NCBI RefSeq assembly: GCF_024707125.1
Contig: NZ_JANQAH010000011.1
Coordinates: 124,001-188,000 of the forward strand
Length of the DNA stretch: 64,000 nucleotides
Reading direction: 5' to 3'
Origin: Devosia sp.
GTDB taxonomy: Bacteria; Pseudomonadota; Alphaproteobacteria; Rhizobiales; Devosiaceae
The position numbers and the translations under genes are program-made. Positions 8,772 to 18,551 of this stretch are shown here, piece by piece. Position 1 is the stretch's first letter. The number at the start of each line of letters is the position of its first letter. The notes beneath the pieces are model-generated. The model saw only the letters and a program-made list of their open reading frames with translations, searched no databases and was not told the origin of the DNA.

Positions 8772-9467
8772 TTACACGCTTGACCGTCCCCAGCGCGCCT
8801 GCAGCGAACGTCCAAAACCACCCATGAAGGGCGCAAAGACGAGGACGATCGAACGGAAATAGTGGATCAGCAGGAACAGCACAGTCAGCACCGCGGCGCC
8901 GACAATGATCACCAGTTCCAGCGACAGGCCAATGGATTTGAGCCATGCCGTCAACAGCATGCCAGGCAGGATATGAGCCGCCGCCCAGGCGAAGGCCGAA
9001 GACACGTTGATGATGGTGAACCAGCGATAGGGCATGCCCATCATGCCGGCGATACCGGGCACCACGGCTTTCACTCCCGGAATAAATCGCCCGATGAAAA
9101 CCGACTTGCCGCCATGCTTGGCAAAGAACACCTCGCCCCGACTCAGGAGCTCAAGATAGTTCCTGAACGGCCAGATCGTCTTGATGCGATCCTTGAGCGC
9201 AAAGCCCACGGTGTATGAGATGGCGTCCCCAATAACCGCGCCCACAACGGCCGCGAGGTAAATTTCCCAGAACGGCAGCTTGCCCGTGGCGATAATACCG
9301 CCAACGAGCAGCAGAACCGGCGTCGAGGGCACGAATAGCCCCAGGATAAACACCGCTTCGCCGATGGCGACGAGGAAGATGAACCCAATCGAAAGCCAGA
9401 AATTGTCCGACACGGCATTGAGCAGCGTCTCAAGCCACACCGACACGGAATGAAGAAATTCGATCAT
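8772..9467 (-). CDS. DedA-family membrane protein
   Basis: A 231-residue inner-membrane protein of the DedA (SNARE-associated/VTT) family, thought to include lipid flippases. Diagnostic regions are EAVFILGLFVPSTPVLLLVGG, GAVIGDAISYTVGF and the F-x-G-R-F-x-P-G motif seen as FIGRFIPGVKAVVPGIAG. The ATG at 9467 gives the normal family length. It is followed by the O-antigen-ligase-like gene 48 bases later on the same strand; the pair may be co-transcribed, but a shared role is only a guess. Confidence 0.9.
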   Translation of the reverse strand: MIEFLHSVSVWLETLLNAVSDNFWLSIGFIFLVAIGEAVFILGLFVPSTPVLLLVGGIIATGKLPFWEIYLAAVVGAVIGDAISYTVGFALKDRIKTIWPFRNYLELLSRGEVFFAKHGGKSVFIGRFIPGVKAVVPGIAGMMGMPYRWFTIINVSSAFAWAAAHILPGMLLTAWLKSIGLSLELVIIVGAAVLTVLFLLIHYFRSIVLVFAPFMGGFGRSLQARWGRSSV

Positions 9468-9866
9468 AGGGGCTGAAAACCAGGAGAAATGAAAATGGGC
9501 GTGAATGGCGTAGCGGCAGCACAGCGCCGGCAGTTTGCGTCGATCTCGTCCACGAATGCCCCTCGATCACCGGCTATCCGCAGGCACATCGCCGCGGAAA
9601 TTTGGGCCAGACTACTCCTGCGGCCACAAGGAAAGCTAGCCACCTTCCCTGCCCGTCGCGACGATTTGCTTATGAGCCAAGGCACCGGACCTGCCTCTGC
9701 GGGCGTCGCGCAAAACCCACACCAAAGGCGAGCGCCCGCCACGCTTTTGTGGATTTTTCCACGCGCATATGTGAGACCCGCCGCGGCGCCAACTGCGCCG
9801 ATCGATTTGCAGCGCGTTCCACGCCCCAGCCGCTGCCCCGACCACACACGCCAAGGATGAACTCCG
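9468..9866. other. 399-base intergenic region
   Basis: This gap lies between the divergent dedA-type and lrgA genes. Frames are open on both strands, but their translations are rich in Arg/Pro/Ala with no recognisable domain, as expected from GC-rich noncoding DNA. A purine-rich AGGAG at 9482-9486 precedes an ATG at 9495, but the 121-residue frame that follows shows no domain. Promoters for both flanking genes must lie here; no clear -35/-10 pair was identified. Confidence 0.5.
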
Positions 9867-10289
9867 ATGACCCCGAAATCGGATGAAGGCAAAGCCAAGC
9901 CACGCATCACCCCTGCCACCTTGCTCGCCGGCTTTGCGGTGCTGATTTCCTGCCAATTGGCGGGCGAGACCCTGGTCAGCGTCGCGCGCCTCCTCGCGCC
10001 GTCCTTCGTTTTCCCCGGCCCCGTTGCCGGCATGCTGCTGCTTCTCGCCTATCTCGGCTGGCGCCGCCGACTGCCCGCCGGGCTAGACGCCATGGCCACC
10101 GGCCTCATCGGCATCCTGTCGCTGCTCTTCGTGCCCTCGGCCGTCGGCATCGTCCAATATGGCGGGCTGATCCTCGAATGGGGTCCACCCCTCCTGCTGG
10201 CGCTCGTCATCTCGACGCTGCTGACCCTCTTGGTCACCGTCGGCACCTATCTCGCGCTCGCCCGTCTCTCGAATGGGGAAGAGCCATGA
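9867..10289 (+). CDS. lrgA: CidA/LrgA-family membrane protein
   Basis: A 140-residue protein with four hydrophobic helices and the holin-like CidA/LrgA motifs FPGPVAGMLLLLAYL and LLFVPSAVGIVQY. The family was linked to murein hydrolase control and, with LrgB, to export of small metabolites such as pyruvate or glycolate. GGATGA lies upstream of the ATG. Its stop overlaps the lrgB start as ATGA, the standard LrgA-LrgB pairing. Confidence 0.9.
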   Translation: MTPKSDEGKAKPRITPATLLAGFAVLISCQLAGETLVSVARLLAPSFVFPGPVAGMLLLLAYLGWRRRLPAGLDAMATGLIGILSLLFVPSAVGIVQYGGLILEWGPPLLLALVISTLLTLLVTVGTYLALARLSNGEEP

Positions 10290-11005
10290 GCGGCATCGCA
10301 GAAATCTGGGTCTATCTCAGCGCCAGCCCCCTGCTCTGGCTTACGGCGACCATTCTCGCCTATCTACTGGCCCTTGCCATTTCGGCAAAACTCGGCGGCA
10401 CGCCCATCGCCAATAGCGTGCTCATCGCCGGTCTCCTGATCATCGCCCTGCTGCAGGTGACCCAAACCTCGTATGCCCAGTACTTCGAGGGCGCTCAGTT
10501 CGTGCACTTCCTGCTCGGACCGGCCACGGTTGCCCTCGCGATCCCGCTCTACAAGAACCTCGAAAAGGTCCGTCGTTCGCTCTTGCCGATAGGCGGCGCG
10601 CTGCTCGCCGGCTCGCTCACGGCCATGGGCAGCGCCGTTGCCATCGCCATGGCCTTCGGCGCCCCCGCCGACGTCGTCGCCTCCATCGCGCCGAAATCCA
10701 CCAGCGCTCCTATCGCCATGGAACTCGCCCGCAATCTCGGCGGCATTCCCTCCCTCGCCGCCGTGCTGGTGATCCTCACCGGCATCCTCGGCGCCGTCAT
10801 CGTCACGCCGCTGATGAATGCGCTCAAGATCAAGGACTACGCCGCGCGCGGCTTTGCCGTGGGCGTTGCATCCCACGGCATCGGCACGGCGCGGGCCTTC
10901 CAGGTCAGCGAGGTTGCGGGTGCCTTTTCAGGCATAGCCATGGCGCTCAACGGCGCCCTGACCAGCATCCTCGTCCTTGTCTGGGTCCTGCTCTCCCAGG
11001 CCTAG
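10286..11005 (+). CDS. lrgB: LrgB-family membrane protein
   Basis: A 239-residue polytopic membrane protein, partner of LrgA. Family motifs are GPATVALAIPLYKN, PKSTSAPIAMELARNLGG and GVASHGIGTARAFQ. The ATG at 10286 overlaps the lrgA stop; a longer frame back to 10178 only translates lrgA in another frame. In other bacteria LrgAB-like pairs move small organic acids or control autolysis. The convergent neighbour is a malic enzyme, and the two stop codons interlock in a CTAG. Confidence 0.92.
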   Translation: MSGIAEIWVYLSASPLLWLTATILAYLLALAISAKLGGTPIANSVLIAGLLIIALLQVTQTSYAQYFEGAQFVHFLLGPATVALAIPLYKNLEKVRRSLLPIGGALLAGSLTAMGSAVAIAMAFGAPADVVASIAPKSTSAPIAMELARNLGGIPSLAAVLVILTGILGAVIVTPLMNALKIKDYAARGFAVGVASHGIGTARAFQVSEVAGAFSGIAMALNGALTSILVLVWVLLSQA

Positions 11006-13275
11006 GCACCTTTGCCCACCACCTCGGCGGCAGCAATAGCCGCCATATTGACGAGCCCCCGGCTGGTCACGGTCGGCGCCACGATATGCGCCGGCTGCCG
11101 AGTTCCCATCAGGATCGGCCCGATATGGAGCCCATTGTTGAGCTCCTTGAGCAGCGTCATCGAAAGGTTGGCCGCCTCAAGGTTGGGGAAGATCAGCAGG
11201 TTCGCCTCCCCGTTCAGCACCGAGTCCGGAATATAGCGCTCGCGCAATTCGGCATTGACCGCCAGATCGCCCTGCATTTCCCCCTCGACCACAAGATCGG
11301 GCGCCACCGCCTTGAGCCTTTCATAGACGGCCCGCATCTTGCCGGCCGTCTCGCCCTCGCGCGATCCAAAGTTCGAATAGCTCAGCAGCGCCGCCTTGGC
11401 CTCGATATTGAAGCGCTTGAGGTGGTCGCGCGCCTGCAAGGTGATCGACACCAGTTCATCAACGCTCGGATCGATGTTCACATAGGTATCGGCCAGGAAG
11501 AACACGCCGCGATTGAGCAACAGCATCGATAGCGCCGAAAGCTGGCTGGCATTATCCGCCAGCCCAATAACCGAGTGAATGTCCCGCGCATGCTTGATGT
11601 AGCGCCCTTGCAACCCGCAGATCAGCGCATCCGCATCGCCGCGCCGCACGCCCAGCGCACCGATCACCGTACTATTGGTGCGCAGAATCGTCCGCGCCGT
11701 ATCCGGCGTCACCCCCTTGCGCCCCACCAGCGCGTGAAACTCCGCCACATAGTCGCGATAGCGCGGATCGTCCTCGGGATTGATGACCTCGAAATCCTTG
11801 CCCGGCCTGATCGTCAGACCAAACCGCTCAAGCCGCGATTCAATCACCGAAGGCCGCCCGATCAGGATCGGCTTGCCGATACCATCCTCAAGGATCACCT
11901 GCGCCGCCCGCAACACGCGCTCATCCTCGCCATCGGCAAAGGCGATGCGCTTGGCCCCGCTCTGCGCCTGCTCGATCATGGGCTTCATCACCATGCCCGA
12001 GCGGAAAACGAAGCGCCGCAACTGGTCACGATAGGCATCGAAATCCGCGATCGGTCTTGCCGCGACCCCACTCTCCATCGCCGCCTTGGCCACCGCCGGC
12101 GCAATCCGCAGGATAAGCCGCTGGTCGAACGGATTGGGGATCAGATAGTCCGCCCCGAAAATCGCCGGCACACCATGGGCCGTCGCCTCGAGCCCCGGCT
12201 CATGCGCCAGTTGCGCAATGGCATGCGCCGCGGCGGCCTTCATCTCCTCGTTGATAACGGTCGCCCCGCAATCGAGCGCACCGCGGAAGAGGAACGGGAA
12301 ACAAAGGACATTGTTGACCTGGTTGGGATAGTCCGACCGGCCGGTACAGACCAGCGCATCGGGCCGCGTTTCCTTGGCGAGTTCGGGCATGATTTCCGGG
12401 ATTGGATTGCTCAGCGCAAGGATCAGCGGATTTTCCGCCATGTCCTTCATCATTTCCGGCTTCAGCGCCCCGGCCTTGGACAACCCGACATAAATATCGG
12501 CACCGGCCATCACCTCGCTCAGTTCCGTCGCCTCGCTGTCCTGCGCAAAGGCACCGCGCCAGCGATCAACGGAGTTGTCGCGCTTCTTGGTCACCAGCCC
12601 CTTGGAGTCAGCAATCCAGATATTCTCGCGCTTTGCACCCACCGCAATCAGCATATTCATGCAGGCAATGGCCGCCGCCCCTGCCCCCGAGGTGACGATC
12701 TTGACCTTGCCAATATCCTTGCGCACGAGCCGCATGGCATTGATCACTGCCGCCGCGACGATAATCGCCGTGCCATGCTGGTCATCATGAAAGACCGGGA
12801 TATTCATCCGCTCGCGCAGCGCTTCCTCGATCTCAAAACATTCCGGCGCCTTGATATCTTCGAGGTTGATACCGCCAAAACTCGGCTCCAGCGGCGCCAC
12901 GATCTCGATGAAGCGCTTGGGGTCCTGCTCGTTCACCTCAAGATCGATGGAATCGATCCCTGCGAACTTCTTGAACAGCACCGCCTTGCCTTCCATCACC
13001 GGCTTGGACGCCAGCGCCCCGATATTGCCCAGGCCCAGCACGGCTGTGCCATTGGATATGACGGCGACCAGATTGCCCTTGGATGTATACTTGTAGGCCG
13101 CCTGCGGATCGGCCGCGATTTCCTCGCAGGGAACAGCCACGCCCGGCGAATAGGCCAGTGACAGATCGCGTGTATTGGCCAGCGGCTTGGTCGCCACGAT
13201 TTCCAGTTTGCCGGGCTTGGGAAACTCATGAAAATGCAGCGCCGCATCGCGAAGGCTGGAAGTGGTATCGGCCAT
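11002..13275 (-). CDS. maeB: NADP-dependent malic enzyme, MaeB type with phosphotransacetylase-like domain
   Basis: Converts malate to pyruvate and CO2 with reduction of NADP in the cytoplasm. The 757-residue length matches MaeB. Residues about 1-430 form the malic enzyme part: [15 protein letters not shown], the metal/substrate stretch [12 protein letters not shown], Rossmann loop [11 protein letters not shown] and [12 protein letters not shown]. Residues about 430-757 are the phosphotransacetylase-like regulatory domain ([35 protein letters not shown]) that usually senses acetyl-CoA. The gene converges on lrgB and shares a CTAG stop overlap with it. Confidence 0.96.
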   Translation of the reverse strand: MADTTSSLRDAALHFHEFPKPGKLEIVATKPLANTRDLSLAYSPGVAVPCEEIAADPQAAYKYTSKGNLVAVISNGTAVLGLGNIGALASKPVMEGKAVLFKKFAGIDSIDLEVNEQDPKRFIEIVAPLEPSFGGINLEDIKAPECFEIEEALRERMNIPVFHDDQHGTAIIVAAAVINAMRLVRKDIGKVKIVTSGAGAAAIACMNMLIAVGAKRENIWIADSKGLVTKKRDNSVDRWRGAFAQDSEATELSEVMAGADIYVGLSKAGALKPEMMKDMAENPLILALSNPIPEIMPELAKETRPDALVCTGRSDYPNQVNNVLCFPFLFRGALDCGATVINEEMKAAAAHAIAQLAHEPGLEATAHGVPAIFGADYLIPNPFDQRLILRIAPAVAKAAMESGVAARPIADFDAYRDQLRRFVFRSGMVMKPMIEQAQSGAKRIAFADGEDERVLRAAQVILEDGIGKPILIGRPSVIESRLERFGLTIRPGKDFEVINPEDDPRYRDYVAEFHALVGRKGVTPDTARTILRTNSTVIGALGVRRGDADALICGLQGRYIKHARDIHSVIGLADNASQLSALSMLLLNRGVFFLADTYVNIDPSVDELVSITLQARDHLKRFNIEAKAALLSYSNFGSREGETAGKMRAVYERLKAVAPDLVVEGEMQGDLAVNAELRERYIPDSVLNGEANLLIFPNLEAANLSMTLLKELNNGLHIGPILMGTRQPAHIVAPTVTSRGLVNMAAIAAAEVVGKGA

Positions 13276-13363
13276 GTTGTCTCCCCGGTATTTTCTGTGG
13301 GCTATTCAGCGCCTCGTCCCACAATCAGGACGGCGCCACCCGTGACCAGATAGACTTTGGTCG

Positions 13364-14827
13364 CTAGGGCGCGGCCTCGCCGAGCATCTCCACGAACAGC
13401 CCATAGGCCACTTCCGTATTGGCAAGGTCCTGACGCGGATCGATGAGGTCATGCGGCAGGCCAAGGGAGAGCGGCACCAGCTTCACCTCAACCTGCGCGC
13501 CATGCCCCTGCCACGCCGCAACAAGGCGCTCGATGAGGCGGTCATTCACTTCGGTGTCGGCCTCGTTGACCATCACCGAGAGCTTCTGAGCCAACGGGGC
13601 CTCCTTGTCCGCCAGTCCGGAAGTTACTTCGCCAATGAACATGAACTGAGCGAACGCCCTGGTGGCCACTCGCGGATAGGCATAGTCCATCTCGGGCGAC
13701 CCTTCCGGGTTTCGCGGGTCCCAGCTGATCATCATATTGGGCAGCAGCAGCAGGAGATTGGTGGCCGCCCGATTGGCCCAGGTCGGGACCTGCCGCGGCC
13801 CGAAAAACGGAGCCATGGCCAAGGACTGGTCGACATCGGCGCGCTGCTGGCCGCTCCAGGCCGAGAGCACGCCGCCCGCCGAAAGACCACTGACGACAAC
13901 CTCTCCGCCAACCCCACGCGCGATCGCGATGGCCTCCTCGGTCGCCGCCACATAGTCCTCTGCGCCCACATCAGCCAATGCCGAGGTCATGCGATCAAGT
14001 TCGCCGTGACCCGGCAAGCGCGGCACATAGACATTGTATCCCAGCTCGAAAAGCTTGGGCGCCAACTCATCCGCCTGCGCGGGACAATTGGTAAGTCCGT
14101 GGAGAAAAATGACGGTCGGCGCCTCTCGGCTCTCCTGCAAAAGCAGTTTTGACGCGCATCTGGGATTGATCGGTATCTGGTCTTCGCTTTGGCGCGCCGC
14201 GTCGTAAAGGGCAATCGCCTGCTCGTAGCTTGGCTCCACCGCGAGGGCCCCCGCCCCCAAAACGCGCCCTCGATCAAGCGGCAGCACAGTGAGCCAGACG
14301 AACAGGGCAACCAAGGCGCCCGCCAATGCCAGCAATGCCAACCCCGCTCCACGCAGCACTTTCAGGGCCGGATCGCTCCCCTTCGCCGCGGGATAGAGCG
14401 GTCGCAACACCAGCGCGGCGACCACGCCGGCAACGGCCATGGTCGGAACCGCGGCAAATCCTGTCGTCAGGAAGCCCAGGCCGCTGAGCCGGCTCACTGC
14501 GGCTGCCTGCTCCATCGCTCCATCGATTTCAGGCGAAATCCTGAACAGTTCAGCGATCCCGAGCACGACGGGGTAAGACAACATCCCCGTCAACGCCCCA
14601 GCGATTGCGCCCCGCAGCAGCGAGGGCCGCCCGCTGCGCCCCACCAGGACCCACCAGCCCAGGGCGCCGACCACGAAAATGCCGATGGCAATATCGGCCC
14701 AGTCCAGCCCTCCCTCGCTCCCGAAGAACTCGGCGACCGGCAAGCCGCCGACGAACGTCGCGAGGAGGCCGCCGAGGGAGAAAATGATCCCCGCCAGAAT
14801 ATTTGCCAGAACAGGTCGAAACATCAT
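13364..14827 (-). CDS. Membrane-anchored alpha/beta hydrolase A
   Basis: A 487-residue protein with two parts. The first 220 residues hold five or so hydrophobic helices, including LLRGAIAGALTGMLSYPVV. The second part is an alpha/beta hydrolase with HG-type oxyanion loop VIFLHGLTNCPAQADEL, nucleophile elbow GLSAGG and terminal histidine in LGLPHDLIDPR. The ATG at 14827 (GGAGTGG upstream) is preferred over an extension to 14953 that lacks hydrophobic or domain content. It is clearly paralogous to the hydrolase at 16658-18135, with matching segments in both halves (LLRGG/AIAG..LSYPVV; HG.T.CPAQAD.LA..LF..GYNVY.PR..GHG). Substrate unknown; lipid-like substrates are plausible. Confidence 0.8.
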   Translation of the reverse strand: MMFRPVLANILAGIIFSLGGLLATFVGGLPVAEFFGSEGGLDWADIAIGIFVVGALGWWVLVGRSGRPSLLRGAIAGALTGMLSYPVVLGIAELFRISPEIDGAMEQAAAVSRLSGLGFLTTGFAAVPTMAVAGVVAALVLRPLYPAAKGSDPALKVLRGAGLALLALAGALVALFVWLTVLPLDRGRVLGAGALAVEPSYEQAIALYDAARQSEDQIPINPRCASKLLLQESREAPTVIFLHGLTNCPAQADELAPKLFELGYNVYVPRLPGHGELDRMTSALADVGAEDYVAATEEAIAIARGVGGEVVVSGLSAGGVLSAWSGQQRADVDQSLAMAPFFGPRQVPTWANRAATNLLLLLPNMMISWDPRNPEGSPEMDYAYPRVATRAFAQFMFIGEVTSGLADKEAPLAQKLSVMVNEADTEVNDRLIERLVAAWQGHGAQVEVKLVPLSLGLPHDLIDPRQDLANTEVAYGLFVEMLGEAAP

Positions 14828-15001
14828 GCCGCCACCACTCCAAGGCCCCGAGCTTACTGAAAGCATGGGGCATTCTCGATGTGCGCAAAATCCCGCGCCT
14901 TTGCTGCCCGTCCCTATTTGAGCACAAACGGCCGGCGCGCCTTTTCCCGTCACCCATTCTGGGATTAGCTAATTGGCAACAGTAGTTTGGTGAGCGTGGC
15001 C

Positions 15002-16658
15002 ATGCGCCTGAGCGAACGAATAGGGTCCTACATATCCACGGCGGGCCTGATTGTCGGGATCCTGTTTTTCGCGCTGTCGCTCACGCCCTCGCTGATCCCG
15101 CGCCCCGCCGTTGTCCAGGGCCTATTGTCGGGTTGTGTCTTCGCCGTCGGCTACGCGGTGGGCGCAGTCCTCTTCTGGTTCTGGACCTATCTGCAGCTTC
15201 ATCCCGCCAATCTCACGGTCCGGCGCTGGTTGCGCTGGGGGCTGCTCACCGCTTCAGGCGTGATCGCGCTGATCTGCCTTTATCGCTACACGGGCTGGCA
15301 AAACACCGTCCGCGCCGAAATGCAGCTCGAGCCGATGGACGATAGCCACGTCCTCGTCGTTATCGTCCTGGCCCTCATTCCGGCGCTGCTCCTCGTCACC
15401 ATTGGCACCCTGATTACGCGCGGAACCCAGCGCGTTGCCGCCCTCCTGCGCACCCGCCTGCCGCCGCGCGCCGCCACCCTCGCGGGCATCATCATCGTCG
15501 GCATCGTGACGGGGCTGCTGGTCAACGGCGTGCTGTTGCGTAGCCTGATCAACTTTGCCGACGAAACCTTCCTGCGCATCGACGCCGTCGTCGCCCTGAC
15601 CGGCAATCCGGCGCCAATCGACCCACTGCGCTCCGGCAGCGAGGCCTCGCTGGTGCCCTGGACCTCCATCGGCCGCGATGGCCGCGTCTATATCGAAACC
15701 CAACCGACCGAAGCTGATATCGAGGCCGTTACCGGGCGGCCCGCCCTCACGCCGCTGCGCACCTATGTCGGTCTGCGCTCAGCCGAAACCCTCGCCCAAC
15801 GCGCTGACCTGGCCTTGGCCGAAATGCTGCGTGTCGGCTCCTTCGATAGGTCCACGCTCGTCATCATCATGCCGGTCGGCACCGGCTGGATCGACCCGCC
15901 CAGCATCGATTCTCTGGAATACCTTCTCGATGGCGATGTCGCGAGCGTCGCGATCCAATATTCATATCTCACGAGCCCCCTCTCGCTTCTCGTCGAGCCC
16001 GACGAGGGCGTATCGACCGCGCAGGCCCTCTTCGACATCGTCTATAATTATTGGCGTGCTCTCCCCGCCGACCAGCGCCCGCGCCTCTTCCTCAACGGCC
16101 TCAGCCTCGGGGCCAACAGCTCCCAGGCATCGACCATGTTCCTCGATGTCCTGGCCGCCCCCTTCGATGGCGCCCTTTGGGTAGGCCCGCCCTTCACCAG
16201 CACGGTCTGGCATTGGGCGACGGCAAACCGTGCCGACCAATCCCCGGAATGGCGGCCCGCCTTCGGCGACAGTTCCAGCGTTCGCTTCGCCAATCGCGGC
16301 ACCGAATTTGCCGAACCCGGCGAGAACTGGGGGCCGATGCGGATCGCCTTCCTGCAATATCCCAGCGATCCCATCGTCTTTTTTCGACTACGACACCATC
16401 TTCCGTGCGCCGGACTGGATGGAGGGCGAACGGGGCGAAGGCGTATCACCCGAATTCCACTGGTACCCGATCATCACCTTCCTGCAGCTGGCGATGGACA
16501 TGGCGCTCTCCAACACCTCGCCCATCGGCTACGGCCACGTCTATTCCCCCGCCGACTACGCCGAAAGCTGGTACGCGCTGGTCGAGCCGGAAGGCTGGGA
16601 CGCCCAGAAGATGACCGAGCTCAAGGCCGCATTGCTCAACAATACCGGGCGTTCCTGA
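15002..16658 (+). pseudogene. Abhydrolase_9-type membrane hydrolase with a single-base frameshift
   Basis: The N-terminal half holds several helices and the family phrase SLTPSLIPRPAVVQGLLSG (Abhydrolase_9 N-terminal domain). The second half is a serine hydrolase with NGLSLGANSS as nucleophile elbow and GPPFTSTVW nearby. The frame breaks at a run of six T (16379-16384): five T would give DPIVFFDYDTIFRAPDWMEG and continue to the stop at 16658, about 551 residues in all. I use the ATG at 15002 with GGTGAG upstream; TTG/GTG codons at 14987-14996 are alternatives. The corrected stop overlaps the next ATG (TGATG). The extra T may be an assembly error. Confidence 0.75.
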
Positions 16659-18135
16659 TGGCAGGCATTGGCTCCCGATCGCTCATGGCGGGCCTGCTGT
16701 TCGGCCTCGCCGCACTGGCAATCGCGCCAGCCATCGGCCTCACCATCAGCGGCGACCTGCTCAACGATGATGGACAGGTCACCTGGTTCAACCTGTTCGT
16801 CGGTGCCGGCGCCTGCGGCGCGCTCATGTGGCTTCTGCTCTGCGGGCTCCCCCGCGCCGTCACCCTGCTGCGCGGCGGCATCGCCGGCATCCTGGCGGGC
16901 CTCCTGTCCTACCCCGTCGTCATCACCTTCGCCGAACTCCTGCAGCGGCAATGGGGCCTACTGCCACCCCTGTCGGAGCGCCTGGAGCAGGTCCAGCTCA
17001 TCACCACGCTGACCCTGATCACCACCGGCTTTCCGGGCGTGCTGCTCATGTCCCTTGCGGGCATGCTCATCGCGCTCCTCTTCAAGCGGCTGCATCCGAA
17101 CCTCGCAGAACGCCCGGGCAAAACCTCGCCCCTCCTCAAGCACCCCGCGGTCCCGCGGTGGCTCTGGGTCTGGCCATGCTCGCCGTTGCCGGTCTGGGCG
17201 TAGCCTTCTTCTGGTTCGGAAACACCGAAATCGACGCCCCGCCTATTTCCACGCCCGTTGACGAGACCACGATGAATTATGAGCAAGCGACGGCCGCCTT
17301 TGCCGCCGTCCAAGAACAGGAAGCAAGCCTCGACCTCGATCCGCTCTGCCGGTCCCGCCTCTTGACCCATGGCCAGAAGGTCGCCCGCTCGATCGTCTAT
17401 TTTCACGGCTTCACCAGTTGCCCCGCCCAGGCCGATGCCCTCGCCGAGCAATTGTTCACCATGGGCTACAACGTCTACCTGCCCCGCATGCACGGCCACG
17501 GCTTTGTCAGCCCCACCCCGAGCGATCTCGACGATTTCACTGCCGAAGGGCTCATCGATCACACCAATGCAGCGCTCGATCTGGCCCAGGGTCTTGGCGA
17601 CGACGTTACCGTGATGGGCCTCTCAGCTGGCGGCACATTGTCCGCCTTTGCCGCCCAGTTTCGGGCTGACGTGGATAAGGTTGTGTTGATCTCGCCCTTC
17701 TTCGGGCCCTATGTGGTTCCGACCTGGGCCATGCAGGCGGGCACAAACGTCACCCGCGCCCTCCCCAACATCATCTTCTCGTGGAATCCCCTCGAAAACG
17801 CGACACCGGAGAAGGCCGCCATCGCCCACGCCATGCCGACCACCCACGCTTTGACCGAGATCATGCTCGTCGGCTGGCAGGTCCACGCAGCTGCCCAGAA
17901 CACTCCGCCTGCCGTGTCCAACATCTCGATCCTGCTCAACGACGCAGACGTCGCCGTCAACAACCGCCAGACCCTGGAGATCGCCGCCTATTGGAAAGAG
18001 CATGGCGTCGAACCGACCATCACCACGCTGCCCTTCGGCGCCCGCCTCCCCCACGATATGATCAACACGCGGGAACGGGGCGCGAATGTAGAGCTGGTCT
18101 ACCCCGCCTTGCTGGAATTGCTTGCCCAACCCTAG
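16658..18135 (+). pseudogene. Membrane-anchored alpha/beta hydrolase B with a single-base frameshift
   Basis: Paralogue of the hydrolase at 13364-14827: an N-terminal helix bundle (LLRGGIAGILAGLLSYPVVITFAE-like region), then IVYFHGFTSCPAQADALA, MHGHG, nucleophile elbow GLSAGG, and the terminal LPHDMINTRERG. The N-terminal and hydrolase halves are in different frames. The switch lies near CACCCCGCGG (17141-17150), where one more C would join LLKHP to RGPAVALGLAMLAV and give about 492 residues. Its ATG overlaps the stop of the preceding hydrolase, so the two are probably one operon. Whether the missing base is real or an assembly error cannot be told. Confidence 0.75.
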
Positions 18136-18242
18136 ACGGAGTTGAACCCGGCAATACCGGCCAATTAACGCGTTTCTAACCATGATCCCCTAAGGTGAAT
18201 CGCTGATGGGCTACACGCAATGGCGCGTGTGCTGAGGCGTCT

Positions 18243-18551
18243 ATGCGTGACTTTCTACCGGCAATTGCCTTTTCCATTCTCGCCTCCCTAGCCGCATTCT
18301 CCACGACGATGGCCGCGCCTGAGACCGGCGAAATGGCGGTTGTTTTCCCCCCATTCACTGAGGAAACGCACGCCTGGGCCATCATTCGTGCGGCTGGCGC
18401 GCAAGTCGTCGCCCCCACGCGGATCGGCAATGTCGTGGTCGTCTATGCTGACCAGACCGACTTCCAGACACGCGCCCGGGTTTTGGGCGCCCTCTTCTTC
18501 GTCAAGGCAGAGGGCCTTTGTGCCCCCCAAAGGCCGGAGGCCTCTCTATGA
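18243..18551 (+). CDS. Small exported protein coupled to a chemoreceptor gene
   Basis: A 102-residue protein with an N-terminal signal sequence ([24 protein letters not shown]) and a short mature domain: [31 protein letters not shown] and [10 protein letters not shown] with a single cysteine. I do not recognise a named family. Its stop overlaps the start of the chemoreceptor gene as ATGA, so the proteins are translationally coupled and may work together, for example as a periplasmic partner of the receptor (inference). Confidence 0.7.
   Translation: MRDFLPAIAFSILASLAAFSTTMAAPETGEMAVVFPPFTEETHAWAIIRAAGAQVVAPTRIGNVVVVYADQTDFQTRARVLGALFFVKAEGLCAPQRPEASL

Noticed and set aside
9489..9860. 123-codon frame with AGGAG nearby in the dedA-lrgA gap
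   Set aside because: Translation is low-complexity Arg/Pro/Ala without domain; ribosome site could be chance. Left as intergenic.
11575..13161. Long plus-strand frame opposite maeB
   Set aside because: Mirror frame of the malic enzyme gene with unnatural composition.
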